From a virus, in the IMG/VR virus record IMGVR_UViG_3300011114_000059, positions 1 through 24,908 of that record: a DNA stretch of 24,908 bases. One strand, written 5' to 3'. Under the pieces are notes generated by a model. That model saw nothing but the letters and a program-made list of their open reading frames with translations. It was not told the origin of the DNA and ran no database searches. Positions 13,338-21,425 of this stretch are shown here, one piece after another. A program made the position numbers and the translations under genes. The first letter of the stretch is position 1, and the number at the start of each line of letters is the position of its first letter.

Positions 13338-13784
13338 ATGAATTCTATTACTCCATTAATTCTTACAGGTCGAGTTCATATGGTTTTAACGGACTCTATG
13401 GGCAACATCAAGGTGGACAGGGAGAGCGATAACTTGATTGTTACTGTAGGTAAAGCATTTGTTGCTAGTGCTTTAATTACTGTTCCTAGTATTAGTTTCT
13501 TATATATGGCAGTAGGAACTAGTACTACTTCTCCTGCTCTTGGACAAACTGCTTTAATTGGTTCTGAGTTGGCGCGTGTAGCTACTACCAACACTAACCC
13601 TACTTCTGTAACTACCCAGTTTGTAGCTAGTTTTGGTTCTGGTGTTGGCACTGGAACTATTGAAGAAGCTGGTTTGTTTAGTGCTGCTAGTGCAGGATCT
13701 ATGTTTAGTCGGTATCTGACTGGAACCTTTGCTAAAGGTGCTACAGATACTCTTGCTGTTACCTGGACTATAACGGTGAGCTAA
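13338..13784 (+). CDS. tail-associated structural protein
   Basis: This 148-residue beta-rich protein has a familiar tail-protein layout: SDNLIVTVGKAFVASALI, then YMAVGTSTTSPALGQTALI, TGTIEEAGLFSA and ATDTLAVTWTITVS. The same order (G-x-A...LG-TAP..G-T-L..EAGLF...TWTI) occurs in small baseplate or fibre-linked phage proteins. No enzyme motif was seen. It is located in the fibre cluster, one base before the following start. Confidence 0.7.
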   Translation: MNSITPLILTGRVHMVLTDSMGNIKVDRESDNLIVTVGKAFVASALITVPSISFLYMAVGTSTTSPALGQTALIGSELARVATTNTNPTSVTTQFVASFGSGVGTGTIEEAGLFSAASAGSMFSRYLTGTFAKGATDTLAVTWTITVS

Positions 13785-13785
13785 T

Positions 13786-14685
13786 ATGTCAAATATTCAA
13801 TTTACTAACTTTGCTGCAACAACCCTAGCTTCAGGGATTAATAGTGTTGTTACTAGCCTGACTGTAGCTACTGGCACAGGAGCACTGTTTCCAACTCTAG
13901 CTGGAGCACAATACTTTTATTGTGTTCTGGCTGATGCTGCTACAGGCGTTACTAGAGAAGTTATAAAAGTAACTGCAAGATCTACAGATACTTTTACTAT
14001 TACTAGGGCTCAAGATGGCACTACTGGGCAGACGTATATAACTGGAGACAAGGTTGAGCTTCGTCTTACTTCTGCTGGTATAGCTACTCTAGCAACTACA
14101 GAAACAGCCCAGACCTTTGCTGGTGTTCAGACGTTTTCCTCAGCTCCTGTATTGTCAGCCCCACTAGCAGCTTCTGGTGGTGGAACTGGTGTTGCTAATA
14201 ATGCAGCAAGCACCATTACCATGTCGGGTAGCTTTGCCAGCACTTTTGTAGTTACTGGTGCGTTCTCGTATACCCTGCCAGCCGCTTCAGATACCCTGGT
14301 CAACCTTGGGTCAACGCAGACCCTGACAGCCAAAACGCTGACGAATCCGACCGTAACAAATTACGTCGAATCCGTGGTCGCCATCGGAACGGTAACGAGT
14401 TCCTCTACCTTGTCGCTGACATCCGGCACAGTTCAGACCGCAACCTTGACCGCATCCACGGCTTGCACGTTTACCATGCCGACTGCTACTGCTGGCAAAT
14501 CCTTTGTGCTTTTGCTTAAGCAAGCGGCGGCTACCGGAAACGGAACGGCAACATTTACCGGCGTAAAATTTGGAACTGCTGGTGCGCCGACGATTACCGC
14601 AACCGCGGGCAAGATGGATATCTTGACCTTTATCGCTGATGGCACAAACTGGTATGGCTCAATCGCGCAAGGTTATACGCCGTAA
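13786..14685 (+). CDS. tail fibre protein, probably mosaic
   Basis: This 299-residue protein begins with a virion-attachment-like part (FTNFAATTLASGINSVVTSL to TRAQDGTTGQTYITGDKVEL), then a GGGTGVANNAASTI linker typical of tail fibres, and ends with a beta-rich distal domain closing in FIADGTNWYGSIAQGYTP. Base composition and codon choice shift near 14230-14290: upstream codons are A/T-ending, downstream ones (CCG, GCG, ACG, TCC) are G/C-ending. The shift falls at the linker, so the distal half was likely swapped by recombination. The stop overlaps the next start. Confidence 0.75.
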   Translation: MSNIQFTNFAATTLASGINSVVTSLTVATGTGALFPTLAGAQYFYCVLADAATGVTREVIKVTARSTDTFTITRAQDGTTGQTYITGDKVELRLTSAGIATLATTETAQTFAGVQTFSSAPVLSAPLAASGGGTGVANNAASTITMSGSFASTFVVTGAFSYTLPAASDTLVNLGSTQTLTAKTLTNPTVTNYVESVVAIGTVTSSSTLSLTSGTVQTATLTASTACTFTMPTATAGKSFVLLLKQAAATGNGTATFTGVKFGTAGAPTITATAGKMDILTFIADGTNWYGSIAQGYTP

Positions 14686-15512
14686 TGTTTGCCGCTAAGA
14701 ATATGTTTTTGACTAGCCAAGTCCCTGCGCCTTCCGCAGTTAATTACCTTGTCGTAGCGGGTGGCGGCGGCGGGTCTAGTTACGGCGGTGGTGGCGGTGC
14801 TGGCGGTTTTAGAACAGCGGCGTCATTGGCTGTTTCCGGTGGAACTTCGTATACAGTAACTATCGGTGCCGGTGGTAACGTGGACGGCAACGGATCAAAC
14901 TCCGTATTTTCGTCCATAACATCTACAGGCGGCGGTAAAGGCGGCAACACAGGCGCTGCGGCAGGGAATGGTGGTTCGGGTGGCGGCGCTGGTGGAACTG
15001 GCAGTTCTATTGGAACGGGAACAGTTGGGCAGGGAAATAATGGCGGCGCAGAATATACCAGCGGATTTGACAGGGGGTTTGGCGGTGGTGGTGGAGCTAC
15101 CGCTGTCGGCGTTACGGCTACGAACGGTAACGGCGCTAACGGCGGTGCTGGCACATCCAACTCGTATTCCGGCTCCGCTGTCACATATGCTGGCGGTGGA
15201 GGCGGCGGGTTTGATGGTCGTGGCGCGGGAACAACTGGCGGGACAGGCGGTTCGGGTGGCGGCGGCAATGGAACCGCGTCAGGAACCGCAACAGCAGGGA
15301 CTGTAAACAGGGGCGGTGGTGGTGGTGGCGCAGGGTATACAGCAGGGTATGGAACTGCTGGAACTGGCGGTTCAGGCATAGTAATAATTTCTTATGCGTC
15401 AACTAGCGGCGATTTACTGTCCATTGGCGGCGGGTTGACGTATACAAAAACGGCTTCTGGTGGCAACACTATATACACATTCACAGCCGGAACCGGCAGT
15501 ATTAATTGGTAA
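14685..15512 (+). CDS. glycine-rich tail adhesin-like protein
   Basis: This 275-residue protein contains many runs of Gly with spacer residues. It opens at about residue 20 with NYLVVAGGGGGSS and closes with GTGGSGIVIISYA, then a small beta domain (GGGLTYTKTASGGNTIYTFT). Such glycine-rich domains form polyglycine-II bundles in phage receptor-binding adhesins, and their variable loops select the receptor. That role here is inference. The start is coupled to the fibre gene (TAATG at 14683-14687). Composition is GC-rich relative to neighbours. A long proline-rich antisense reading frame is only its shadow. Confidence 0.72.
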   Translation: MFAAKNMFLTSQVPAPSAVNYLVVAGGGGGSSYGGGGGAGGFRTAASLAVSGGTSYTVTIGAGGNVDGNGSNSVFSSITSTGGGKGGNTGAAAGNGGSGGGAGGTGSSIGTGTVGQGNNGGAEYTSGFDRGFGGGGGATAVGVTATNGNGANGGAGTSNSYSGSAVTYAGGGGGGFDGRGAGTTGGTGGSGGGGNGTASGTATAGTVNRGGGGGGAGYTAGYGTAGTGGSGIVIISYASTSGDLLSIGGGLTYTKTASGGNTIYTFTAGTGSINW

Positions 15513-15516
15513 TGAT

Positions 15517-15855
15517 ATGGCTCACTACGCATTTTTAGACGCAAATAATATTGTTTTACAAGTCATAGTCGGCAAGGACGAAACCGATCTGTCTGAAGAT
15601 TGGGAACAGTTTTACGGTGATTTTTGCGGGCAGACTTGCAAGCGAACAAGTTATCACGCAAACATCCGCAAGAACTATGCGGGTATCGGCTACACCTTTG
15701 ACGCAGGGCGTGACGCGTTTATCGCTCCGCAACCGTTTCCGTCGTGGGTTCTGAATGAGCAGTCTTGCCAGTGGGAAGCGCCTATTCCTATGCCTACGGA
15801 CGGTAAGATGTATTCTTGGGACGAAACAACCTTAAATTGGATTGAAGGCGTTTAA
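15517..15855 (+). CDS. small fibre-linked protein, MAHYAFLD-type
   Basis: This 112-residue protein begins MAHYAFLDANNIVLQVIV and contains QTCKRTSYHANIRKNYAGIG, then YTFDAGRDAFIAPQPFPSWV, WEAPIPMPTDGKMYSWDE and a final NWIEGV. It matches a short family often found after tail fibre genes in aquatic phages, with conserved YAGIGY, DAFI and PYPSW-like motifs. Function unproven; a fibre cap, chaperone or minor tail component is possible. The ATG at 15517 is used because the family begins MAH. Upstream in-frame codons lie inside the previous gene. Confidence 0.75.
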   Translation: MAHYAFLDANNIVLQVIVGKDETDLSEDWEQFYGDFCGQTCKRTSYHANIRKNYAGIGYTFDAGRDAFIAPQPFPSWVLNEQSCQWEAPIPMPTDGKMYSWDETTLNWIEGV

Positions 15856-15857
15856 AC

Positions 15858-16091
15858 ATGGAAAACCAACAACTAATAAATATGTTTCTTGGTATAGGCA
15901 TGACTGTTGTTGGTTGGTTTGCACGAGAACTTTGGTCTGCTGTTAAAGAACTAAAATCTGATCTTGCAAAACTACGTGAAGACTTGCCCAAAGACTACGT
16001 AGCGCGAGATGATTACCGCGAAGACATTCGTGGCATTAAAGAAATGTTGGCTAAGATTTTTGATAAGCTTGAGAACAAAGCAGACAAATGA
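15858..16091 (+). CDS. small membrane protein with coiled-coil tail
   Basis: This 77-residue protein has one N-terminal hydrophobic helix (about residues 6-22: LINMFLGIGMTVVGWFA) followed by a charged helical tail (VKELKSDLAKL, EDIRGIKEMLAKIFDKLENK). This is the outline of small lysis-associated proteins of the holin-accessory or XhlA-like sort, but sequence identity to one was not established. It is the first of three overlapping genes leading to the 3-TM holin (ATGA overlap at 16088). A role in lysis or in timing it is inferred from this context. Confidence 0.6.
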   Translation: MENQQLINMFLGIGMTVVGWFARELWSAVKELKSDLAKLREDLPKDYVARDDYREDIRGIKEMLAKIFDKLENKADK

Positions 16092-16630
16092 AAAAATTAC
16101 TGCTGTTAATTTTATTTTCTGGAAATGCGTTTGCAAGTGGCATTAACTTTATGGTTTGCAATGGAGAGTTTGCGTTGTGCGCTGCGTCTGCTAGTGTGCC
16201 AACCGGAAAAACAATTCGTGTGGACGGTAAAGAATTTCAGGAAGGCATGGCGGTTTGCCCGGTATTGAAGGGTAAAGCTGTCGCCAACTACGATCTAATG
16301 AAAGGTAGCTGCCAAGCGCCGCCGGGTAAAGTCTGGTCGCTGTTCTCAACGGTTACTGAGTATCCGCAAGCTCCATCTTGGGCAGTAGTAACCATGACTC
16401 CTAGGACGTTTGTTACCAACACTGAACCCGGTGGCGGAATGTCAAACCAATGGGCTATGATGTGCGTCAAACAAGCCAAAAAAGTCAACGGCGTGCAGCT
16501 TGCCAATTGCTACGGGCCAATTAACGAAAGCCCGTGGAATAACGGCCATGTTCCGCCGGGAACCGCGTCGTTTACGGCAGCGCCACTGGGTGCTGCAAAC
16601 CCCGTGGGCGCTAACATTCTAAGCAAATGA
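16088..16630 (+). CDS. secreted six-cysteine protein, function unknown
   Basis: This 180-residue protein has a classic Sec signal peptide (MKKLLLLILFSGNAFA, cut probably after A16). The mature part holds six cysteines (C24, C31, C57, C75, C126, C141), suggesting three disulfides formed in the periplasm. No known enzymatic motif is visible. It overlaps the gene on each side by four bases, so it is co-translated with the membrane protein before it and the holin after it. Possible roles are lysis control, superinfection exclusion or a host-derived periplasmic protein; none can be chosen from sequence alone. Codons are unlike those of the core genes. Confidence 0.7.
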   Translation: MKKLLLLILFSGNAFASGINFMVCNGEFALCAASASVPTGKTIRVDGKEFQEGMAVCPVLKGKAVANYDLMKGSCQAPPGKVWSLFSTVTEYPQAPSWAVVTMTPRTFVTNTEPGGGMSNQWAMMCVKQAKKVNGVQLANCYGPINESPWNNGHVPPGTASFTAAPLGAANPVGANILSK

Positions 16631-17061
16631 ACCCGCTGGTCATATCAGGACTGTTCTCTGCTGCCCAGTCTTTGATTGAGCGTTTCTTTCCTGATCCAGA
16701 GAAGAAGGCTGCTGCTCAATTAGAATTGCTTAAGATGCAGCAGAATGGTGACTTAGCGCAGCTTGTTGCAGAGACTGATTTAGCAAAGCTTCAAGTGCAG
16801 GTTAATCTGGAAGAAGCTAAATCACCTAATCTGTTTACTTCTGGATGGAGGCCGTTTATTGGCTGGATTTGTGGTTGTGGTCTTGCCTACGTATCCATTA
16901 TTGAACCTGTTGCTAGGTTTGCTGCACAGGTTTGGTTTCACTATGCTGGGTCTTTTCCAGTCATAGATACCACTATAACGATGCAAGTCTTGCTAGGTAT
17001 GCTAGGTTTAGCTGCTGCCAGGACTGTGGAAAAAGTAAGAAATGTGGAAGGTAAACGATAA
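16627..17061 (+). CDS. holin, 3-TM GTA type
   Basis: This 144-residue protein begins with a helix (MNPLVISGLFSAAQSLIERF), has a charged amphipathic stretch to about residue 65, then SPNLFTSGWRPFIGWICGCG and a hydrophobic helix around residues 75-105, and a final hydrophobic helix MQVLLGMLGLAAARTVEKV. The GWRP-x-x-GW motif before the first strong membrane helix and the LGMLGLxxxRTxEK ending match the 3-TM holin family used for phage and gene-transfer-agent release. It would form membrane lesions that let the peptidoglycan enzyme out. Starts overlap: ATGA with the gene before, TAATG with the one after. Confidence 0.8.
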   Translation: MNPLVISGLFSAAQSLIERFFPDPEKKAAAQLELLKMQQNGDLAQLVAETDLAKLQVQVNLEEAKSPNLFTSGWRPFIGWICGCGLAYVSIIEPVARFAAQVWFHYAGSFPVIDTTITMQVLLGMLGLAAARTVEKVRNVEGKR

Positions 17062-17804
17062 TGCCTACGTCAACATACTCTATTACTAGAGACCAGATAA
17101 TAATCACAGCTCTACGTAAGTTAGGGACTGTTGAACCTGCTGACACTACGTCTACCATTGATGCCAACATAGTTACTAACTGTGCTCAGGCTCTTAACCT
17201 TATGGTTAAGCAGTGGATGACTGAAGGCATTAAGCTTTGGACAGTTACTGACTACACTCTTACTTTGGTAGCTAGTCAAACCTCTTACATCATTGGCCCC
17301 AGTGGGCCCGACTTAGTGGCTGATAAACCTTTACGTCTTATTCAAGGACTACTTAGGAACATATCAGTAACGTCCTATATAGACACTCCTTTACAAATTC
17401 TTAGTAAGCAAGAGTACACAACCCTTGGTTCCAAGTTCTCTACAGGTATAGCCAACTCTGTGTACTTAAACCCAGGTCTTACGTCTGCTACGGTTAAGTT
17501 CTTCCTGACTCCAGATACTTCTACGGCAACTAACTATCAAGCCATTCTGACCTGCCAGAGACCTATCTATGACATATCACTCTCTAGTGATGTGCCTGAC
17601 TTTCCTAACGAGTGGATGCAAGCCTTGGTCTGGGGGTTGGCAGACCAGCTTAGTCTGGAATACGGATTGCCTGTTAACCACCGGCAAGAGGTTCTGCTGA
17701 GAGCTGAAAAATACAAGATGCAGCTAATGGATTGGGACGTAGAATATGAAAGTACCTTTTTTCAGCCTGACTCCCGTAACTTCACTCCTAGCTATGGTAT
17801 GTAA
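17061..17804 (+). CDS. head-tail adaptor (P22 gp4-like)
   Basis: This 247-residue protein should bind under the portal and seal the DNA-filled head, beginning the short tail. The N-terminal pattern TRDQIIITALRKLGTVEP followed by CAQALNLMVKQWMTEGIKLW is diagnostic of P22 gp4-type tail accessory factors, and the C-terminal FPNEWMQALVWGLADQLSLEYG agrees. Length is normal. It is followed after five bases by the gp10-like gene, as in P22. No hydrolase residues are obvious. Confidence 0.82.
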   Translation: MPTSTYSITRDQIIITALRKLGTVEPADTTSTIDANIVTNCAQALNLMVKQWMTEGIKLWTVTDYTLTLVASQTSYIIGPSGPDLVADKPLRLIQGLLRNISVTSYIDTPLQILSKQEYTTLGSKFSTGIANSVYLNPGLTSATVKFFLTPDTSTATNYQAILTCQRPIYDISLSSDVPDFPNEWMQALVWGLADQLSLEYGLPVNHRQEVLLRAEKYKMQLMDWDVEYESTFFQPDSRNFTPSYGM

Positions 17805-17809
17805 CTACT

Positions 17810-19486
17810 ATGCCTATAGTACGTATACCACTTACTCAGGTAATACAATCTAGAACAGCCTCTACTAGTAAAGATTCTAGGGGTGTTAATTGCTACTTTG
17901 AGTCTAGGGGTGAGAACTCTAAGGACAACATCAAGCGTCCTGGGCTACTTAACACGGTAGTTACCCCAGCTATGGCTGCTGGTCAAGCCCAAGGTCTTTA
18001 CAAGCGTGACAATGGAGACCTGTGGGTTGTTATTAATAACACCGTTACAGTAGTAGATTCAGCACTAGCTACCTCCTCAGGAGGTACTTTGTCAGGGACT
18101 GTTCAGAACGTCTACTTTGCTGAGTCTGGTAATGATGCCTATCTATTCATGCACAATGGCTCTAGTGGCTATACCTCTACGGGTAGTGCTGCTTTTGTAG
18201 TAATTGCTCCAGGTAAGCTGTATGAAGCTCTGGTAACGACTGGTGGAAGTGGCTACGTTACCCCTACTTGCACCTTTAGCGCAGCTCCTGGTAGCGGTGT
18301 AACAGCTACAGGCAACGTTATTATCTCTGGTGGGGTAGTGATAGCCATAGATATAACTGACTACGGTTCTGGGTATGTAACAGCCCCAACCTGTACTATT
18401 AACCCGGTAGGTGGTGGTTCAGGTGCTACTGTCTCAGTAACCCTTAATGGGTTCCCTTCAGGAGCAGGGCTCTTGGCTACAGGCGCTGTGTATCTAGACG
18501 GATACACTGTAGTAGCTACTAAGGCTGGTCAGATATTTAACAGTGACCCAGAAGATCCTACCTTGTGGAATCCTTTAAACACGATAGCTGTAGAGTCTGA
18601 TCCTGATCCTCTAATAGGCATTGTTAAGCACTTTAACTACATAGTTGCTTTTGGAGAGTGGTCTACAGAGTTTTTTTACAACGCTGCTAATGCTACTGGT
18701 AGTCCTTTTCTTAGGCAGGATAGCTATAAGAATGAAATAGGCTGTGCCAATGGAGCTAGTGTTGTCCAGTATCAACAAGGTGTAATGTATGTAGGTAAGT
18801 CAAAGACACGGGGTAAGTCTGTGTATGTTCTGGATGGGTTTAGTCCTAAGCCAGTATCTACTCCCTACATTGAGACCTACCTTAACGCAGACACCAACTC
18901 AAATATCCAGTCTTTTGCTTTTAGGATAGCTGGGCACACTTTTTATGTAATGACGCTAGTAGACCTAGATTTAACCTTTGTCTACGACATAGATGTAAAC
19001 CTATGGTACCAGTGGACTAGTTACTCTAGTAGTGCTGAACATGCCTTTAGGGTATGGACTGCTACAGACTTCCTTGGAGCTACGTACGGTATAGATACCA
19101 GCAACGGCTTGTTATACAAGATAGACACTGGTACTTATAGTGATAATGGGGCTAATATCTATTGGCGTATTGTTACTAATAACTTGGATGCTGGAACCAG
19201 ACACAGGAAGTTCTGGGAATCAGGAGAGATTATTGGAGACAAAGTTAATGCTACTATGTACATTAACTTTAGTAACAATGATTACGTTAGTTTTTCTGCT
19301 ACAAGAACAGTCAATCTAAATAGTACTAGAAGCATTATTAGGCAACTAGGACAAGACAGATATAGGTCATATCAGTTTCTTGTAACTGACAATGTGCCTC
19401 TTAGGTTATCTGCTTTTGAGATGTCTGTACAAGGTGGTGAGATGGCTGCTGACCCTGAACTACAAGCTATATCGCAACAGAAATAA
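17810..19486 (+). CDS. tail hub / DNA stabilisation protein (P22 gp10-like) with inserted repeat domain
   Basis: This 558-residue protein has the start IQSRTASTSKDSRGVNCYFE, then KRPGLLNT and GLYKRDNGDLWVVINNTV, and later PLIGIVKHFNYIVAFGEWST and EFFYNAANATGSPFLRQ. These are typical of P22 gp10-like hub proteins, which extend the tail below gp4 and bind the fibres or needle. Residues about 139-212 form an extra module of two similar units, each with G-S-G-Y (147-149 and 187-189) followed by a PTCT strand and a GSG turn. It probably adds a surface domain. Palindrome copies 6 and 7 lie in this gene. Confidence 0.82.
   Translation: MPIVRIPLTQVIQSRTASTSKDSRGVNCYFESRGENSKDNIKRPGLLNTVVTPAMAAGQAQGLYKRDNGDLWVVINNTVTVVDSALATSSGGTLSGTVQNVYFAESGNDAYLFMHNGSSGYTSTGSAAFVVIAPGKLYEALVTTGGSGYVTPTCTFSAAPGSGVTATGNVIISGGVVIAIDITDYGSGYVTAPTCTINPVGGGSGATVSVTLNGFPSGAGLLATGAVYLDGYTVVATKAGQIFNSDPEDPTLWNPLNTIAVESDPDPLIGIVKHFNYIVAFGEWSTEFFYNAANATGSPFLRQDSYKNEIGCANGASVVQYQQGVMYVGKSKTRGKSVYVLDGFSPKPVSTPYIETYLNADTNSNIQSFAFRIAGHTFYVMTLVDLDLTFVYDIDVNLWYQWTSYSSSAEHAFRVWTATDFLGATYGIDTSNGLLYKIDTGTYSDNGANIYWRIVTNNLDAGTRHRKFWESGEIIGDKVNATMYINFSNNDYVSFSATRTVNLNSTRSIIRQLGQDRYRSYQFLVTDNVPLRLSAFEMSVQGGEMAADPELQAISQQK
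18029..18040. repeat. palindrome copy 6, GTTATTAATAAC
   Basis: Exact copy inside the tail hub gene, read as Val-Ile-Asn-Asn. Confidence 0.6.
19172..19183. repeat. palindrome copy 7, GTTACTAATAAC
   Basis: Exact copy inside the tail hub gene, read as Val-Thr-Asn-Asn. Confidence 0.6.
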
Positions 19487-19537
19487 TTGTAATTAAAAGT
19501 CTTACTATTAGGGTTTAGGTAGTACAGGAGAAACAAT

Positions 19538-21373
19538 ATGGCTAAAACACTACAACAAACGCTTGCTGATTACCAAGCGAACGCCTTGCAAAATAGAGCG
19601 CGTTGGGACGCTGGCGAACGTGACGGATTGCCATTGCCCGAAAATTCCTCAGATTACTCGGATGGGATTCCGTTATTTGACAACGCATATGCAAAAAACC
19701 GTTGGTTGCATGACAACGGTTTTGTTGTTTTAGACAAGAACGATATAGCAAATATGGCAAACCCGCGTTTTAGCAACATGGCGGGGAGACCAGTAATTGA
19801 CCAGATGGTTGCGCTGTATGGGCCAAAAGCAAGAAACTGGACAGTTACACCTGACGGTTCCGGTGGTTTAATATTTGATACCGGAACTGGACAAAACATA
19901 GATACTCTTGCCACTGGTACTTATGACCTTGCCGCAGGAACGGTTGGCGGCAACAATGGTGGTGGATTTTTTAATAACTTAGCAGGAATGGTCACTGACA
20001 CAGGCCTTCCTTTTCTAGCAAGTATGGCAGCAGGAGGTGCTGGTGGAGCCCTAACAGCCGGTGGTGCTGCACTAAGCAACCTTGGCGGTATGACTGGAAA
20101 TGACGCTCTAAAGTATGGGGGCATGTTAGTAGGTGGTGCAAGTAAATTAGGTGGCTTTGGTGGCAGTGTGGGTGGTGATGGAGCATTTTTAGGTGGCTAT
20201 GAAGACATGGCTCCAGTGCCTACTAATGTAGCTAGTAATGTAGTAGACCCTACTTATGGTGTAAATTTAAGACCAGATCCTTACCAAGGTTTAGGTTACT
20301 CACAAGCTGATATTGAAGCTTTAAAAAATGGTACGTACTCAGGCCCCGAACAGGCAGGAGGAGGAGGAACACCAGTTTTTCCTAGTACACAAGCAGTAGA
20401 CTATGGAATGACTCCTACTGGTACTCCAGCAGGTGGACTTACTCCTACGGGAGGTGGTCTAGGACTTACGCAAACAGCAGCAGGTGGGGCCGCTATTACT
20501 GGTGGTCTAGCAGGGGCTGCTGGAAGTACGGCAGTACCTGATACTGTGGCAGGTGAAGCAGGTGCTTCTATTGGAGGAATCACTGGTGCTGGTACTAGTG
20601 TGTTTGATACGTTCCTAGACAAACTCAGTAATAACCCAGTACAGACTGCCATTAAAGCTGCTCAGGTTGTGTCAGGCATAGCGTCTGGTGTGAATGCTAT
20701 GAATGCGCCTATTAGCCCTACTGACGCTCAGAAGATGGCTGATCCGTTTGCTTCTTCCAGACAGCAATACATAGACAAGCTTAATGCTCTAATGGCTAAC
20801 CCATCTCTTGCTATGTCTCAGCCTGGGTATCAGTTTGCTTTGCAACAGGGTATGCAAGGACTCAATAGGAACCTCTCAAAGAGTGGCATGGGTACCTCTA
20901 CTCCTGGTTTTCCTGGAACTCCTGCTTCTGGTGCTGCTGGTATTGCTCAACAAAAATATGGGCAAAATTTTGCTCTTAAGTCTTATGATGACTATGTTAA
21001 CCAACTATCAGCATTATCTGGAGCTACTCAAAGACCTTCTGCTGGTTCTGATGCTTTTATAACTGCTCAGAAAGCAGCATCTGATGCAGCTAACTCTGGT
21101 TGGAAATCTGTGGCCCAAGCTAGTGGAGGACTACTTGATTTGTTTGGTAGTAAGTCTCCACAGACTGGTTCTACAGTAACTGCACCTCCTGTAGGTGGGG
21201 GTGCTGCTGCTGGTGGAAACTTTAGCCCCGCCAGTTGGAACACTGCCCCCAATTGGTATTTAGGGGGGCCTTCTACAACAGTAGATGGTAATACAACCAT
21301 ACCTGACTATACTAATTACGGTGATCCTGGTGGGGGTATTAACTATAATGACTACAATATGTTTGGGCCATAG
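19538..21373 (+). CDS. internal virion (ejection) protein, Gly/Ala-rich
   Basis: This 611-residue protein likely leaves the particle with the DNA. Residues 1-145 are charged and mixed. From about 150 on it is Gly/Ala-rich and weakly hydrophobic (LPFLASMAAGGAGGALTAGG; later AAITGGLAGAAGS), as in phage proteins that cross the envelope. A conserved C-terminal unit includes ADPFASSRQQYIDKLNALMA, then AMSQPGYQFALQQGMQGLNR and a KYGQNFALKSYDDYVNQLSA helix, found in many podovirus internal proteins. Base and codon use change near 19970-19990: the first 145 codons use GCG, TTG and CCG, later ones GCT, CTA and CCT. This suggests a replaced N-terminus. CAGGAGAAACAATATG gives a strong start. Confidence 0.72.
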   Translation: MAKTLQQTLADYQANALQNRARWDAGERDGLPLPENSSDYSDGIPLFDNAYAKNRWLHDNGFVVLDKNDIANMANPRFSNMAGRPVIDQMVALYGPKARNWTVTPDGSGGLIFDTGTGQNIDTLATGTYDLAAGTVGGNNGGGFFNNLAGMVTDTGLPFLASMAAGGAGGALTAGGAALSNLGGMTGNDALKYGGMLVGGASKLGGFGGSVGGDGAFLGGYEDMAPVPTNVASNVVDPTYGVNLRPDPYQGLGYSQADIEALKNGTYSGPEQAGGGGTPVFPSTQAVDYGMTPTGTPAGGLTPTGGGLGLTQTAAGGAAITGGLAGAAGSTAVPDTVAGEAGASIGGITGAGTSVFDTFLDKLSNNPVQTAIKAAQVVSGIASGVNAMNAPISPTDAQKMADPFASSRQQYIDKLNALMANPSLAMSQPGYQFALQQGMQGLNRNLSKSGMGTSTPGFPGTPASGAAGIAQQKYGQNFALKSYDDYVNQLSALSGATQRPSAGSDAFITAQKAASDAANSGWKSVAQASGGLLDLFGSKSPQTGSTVTAPPVGGGAAAGGNFSPASWNTAPNWYLGGPSTTVDGNTTIPDYTNYGDPGGGINYNDYNMFGP

Positions 21374-21425
21374 GCACTAATAGTTTAATTAAATATAGTG
21401 AACTGGTAATAACTAGGAAAATATT

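Noticed and set aside
14780-15379. Antisense 199-codon proline-rich frame
   Set aside because: Gly codons of the adhesin read as Pro on the other strand; a shadow.
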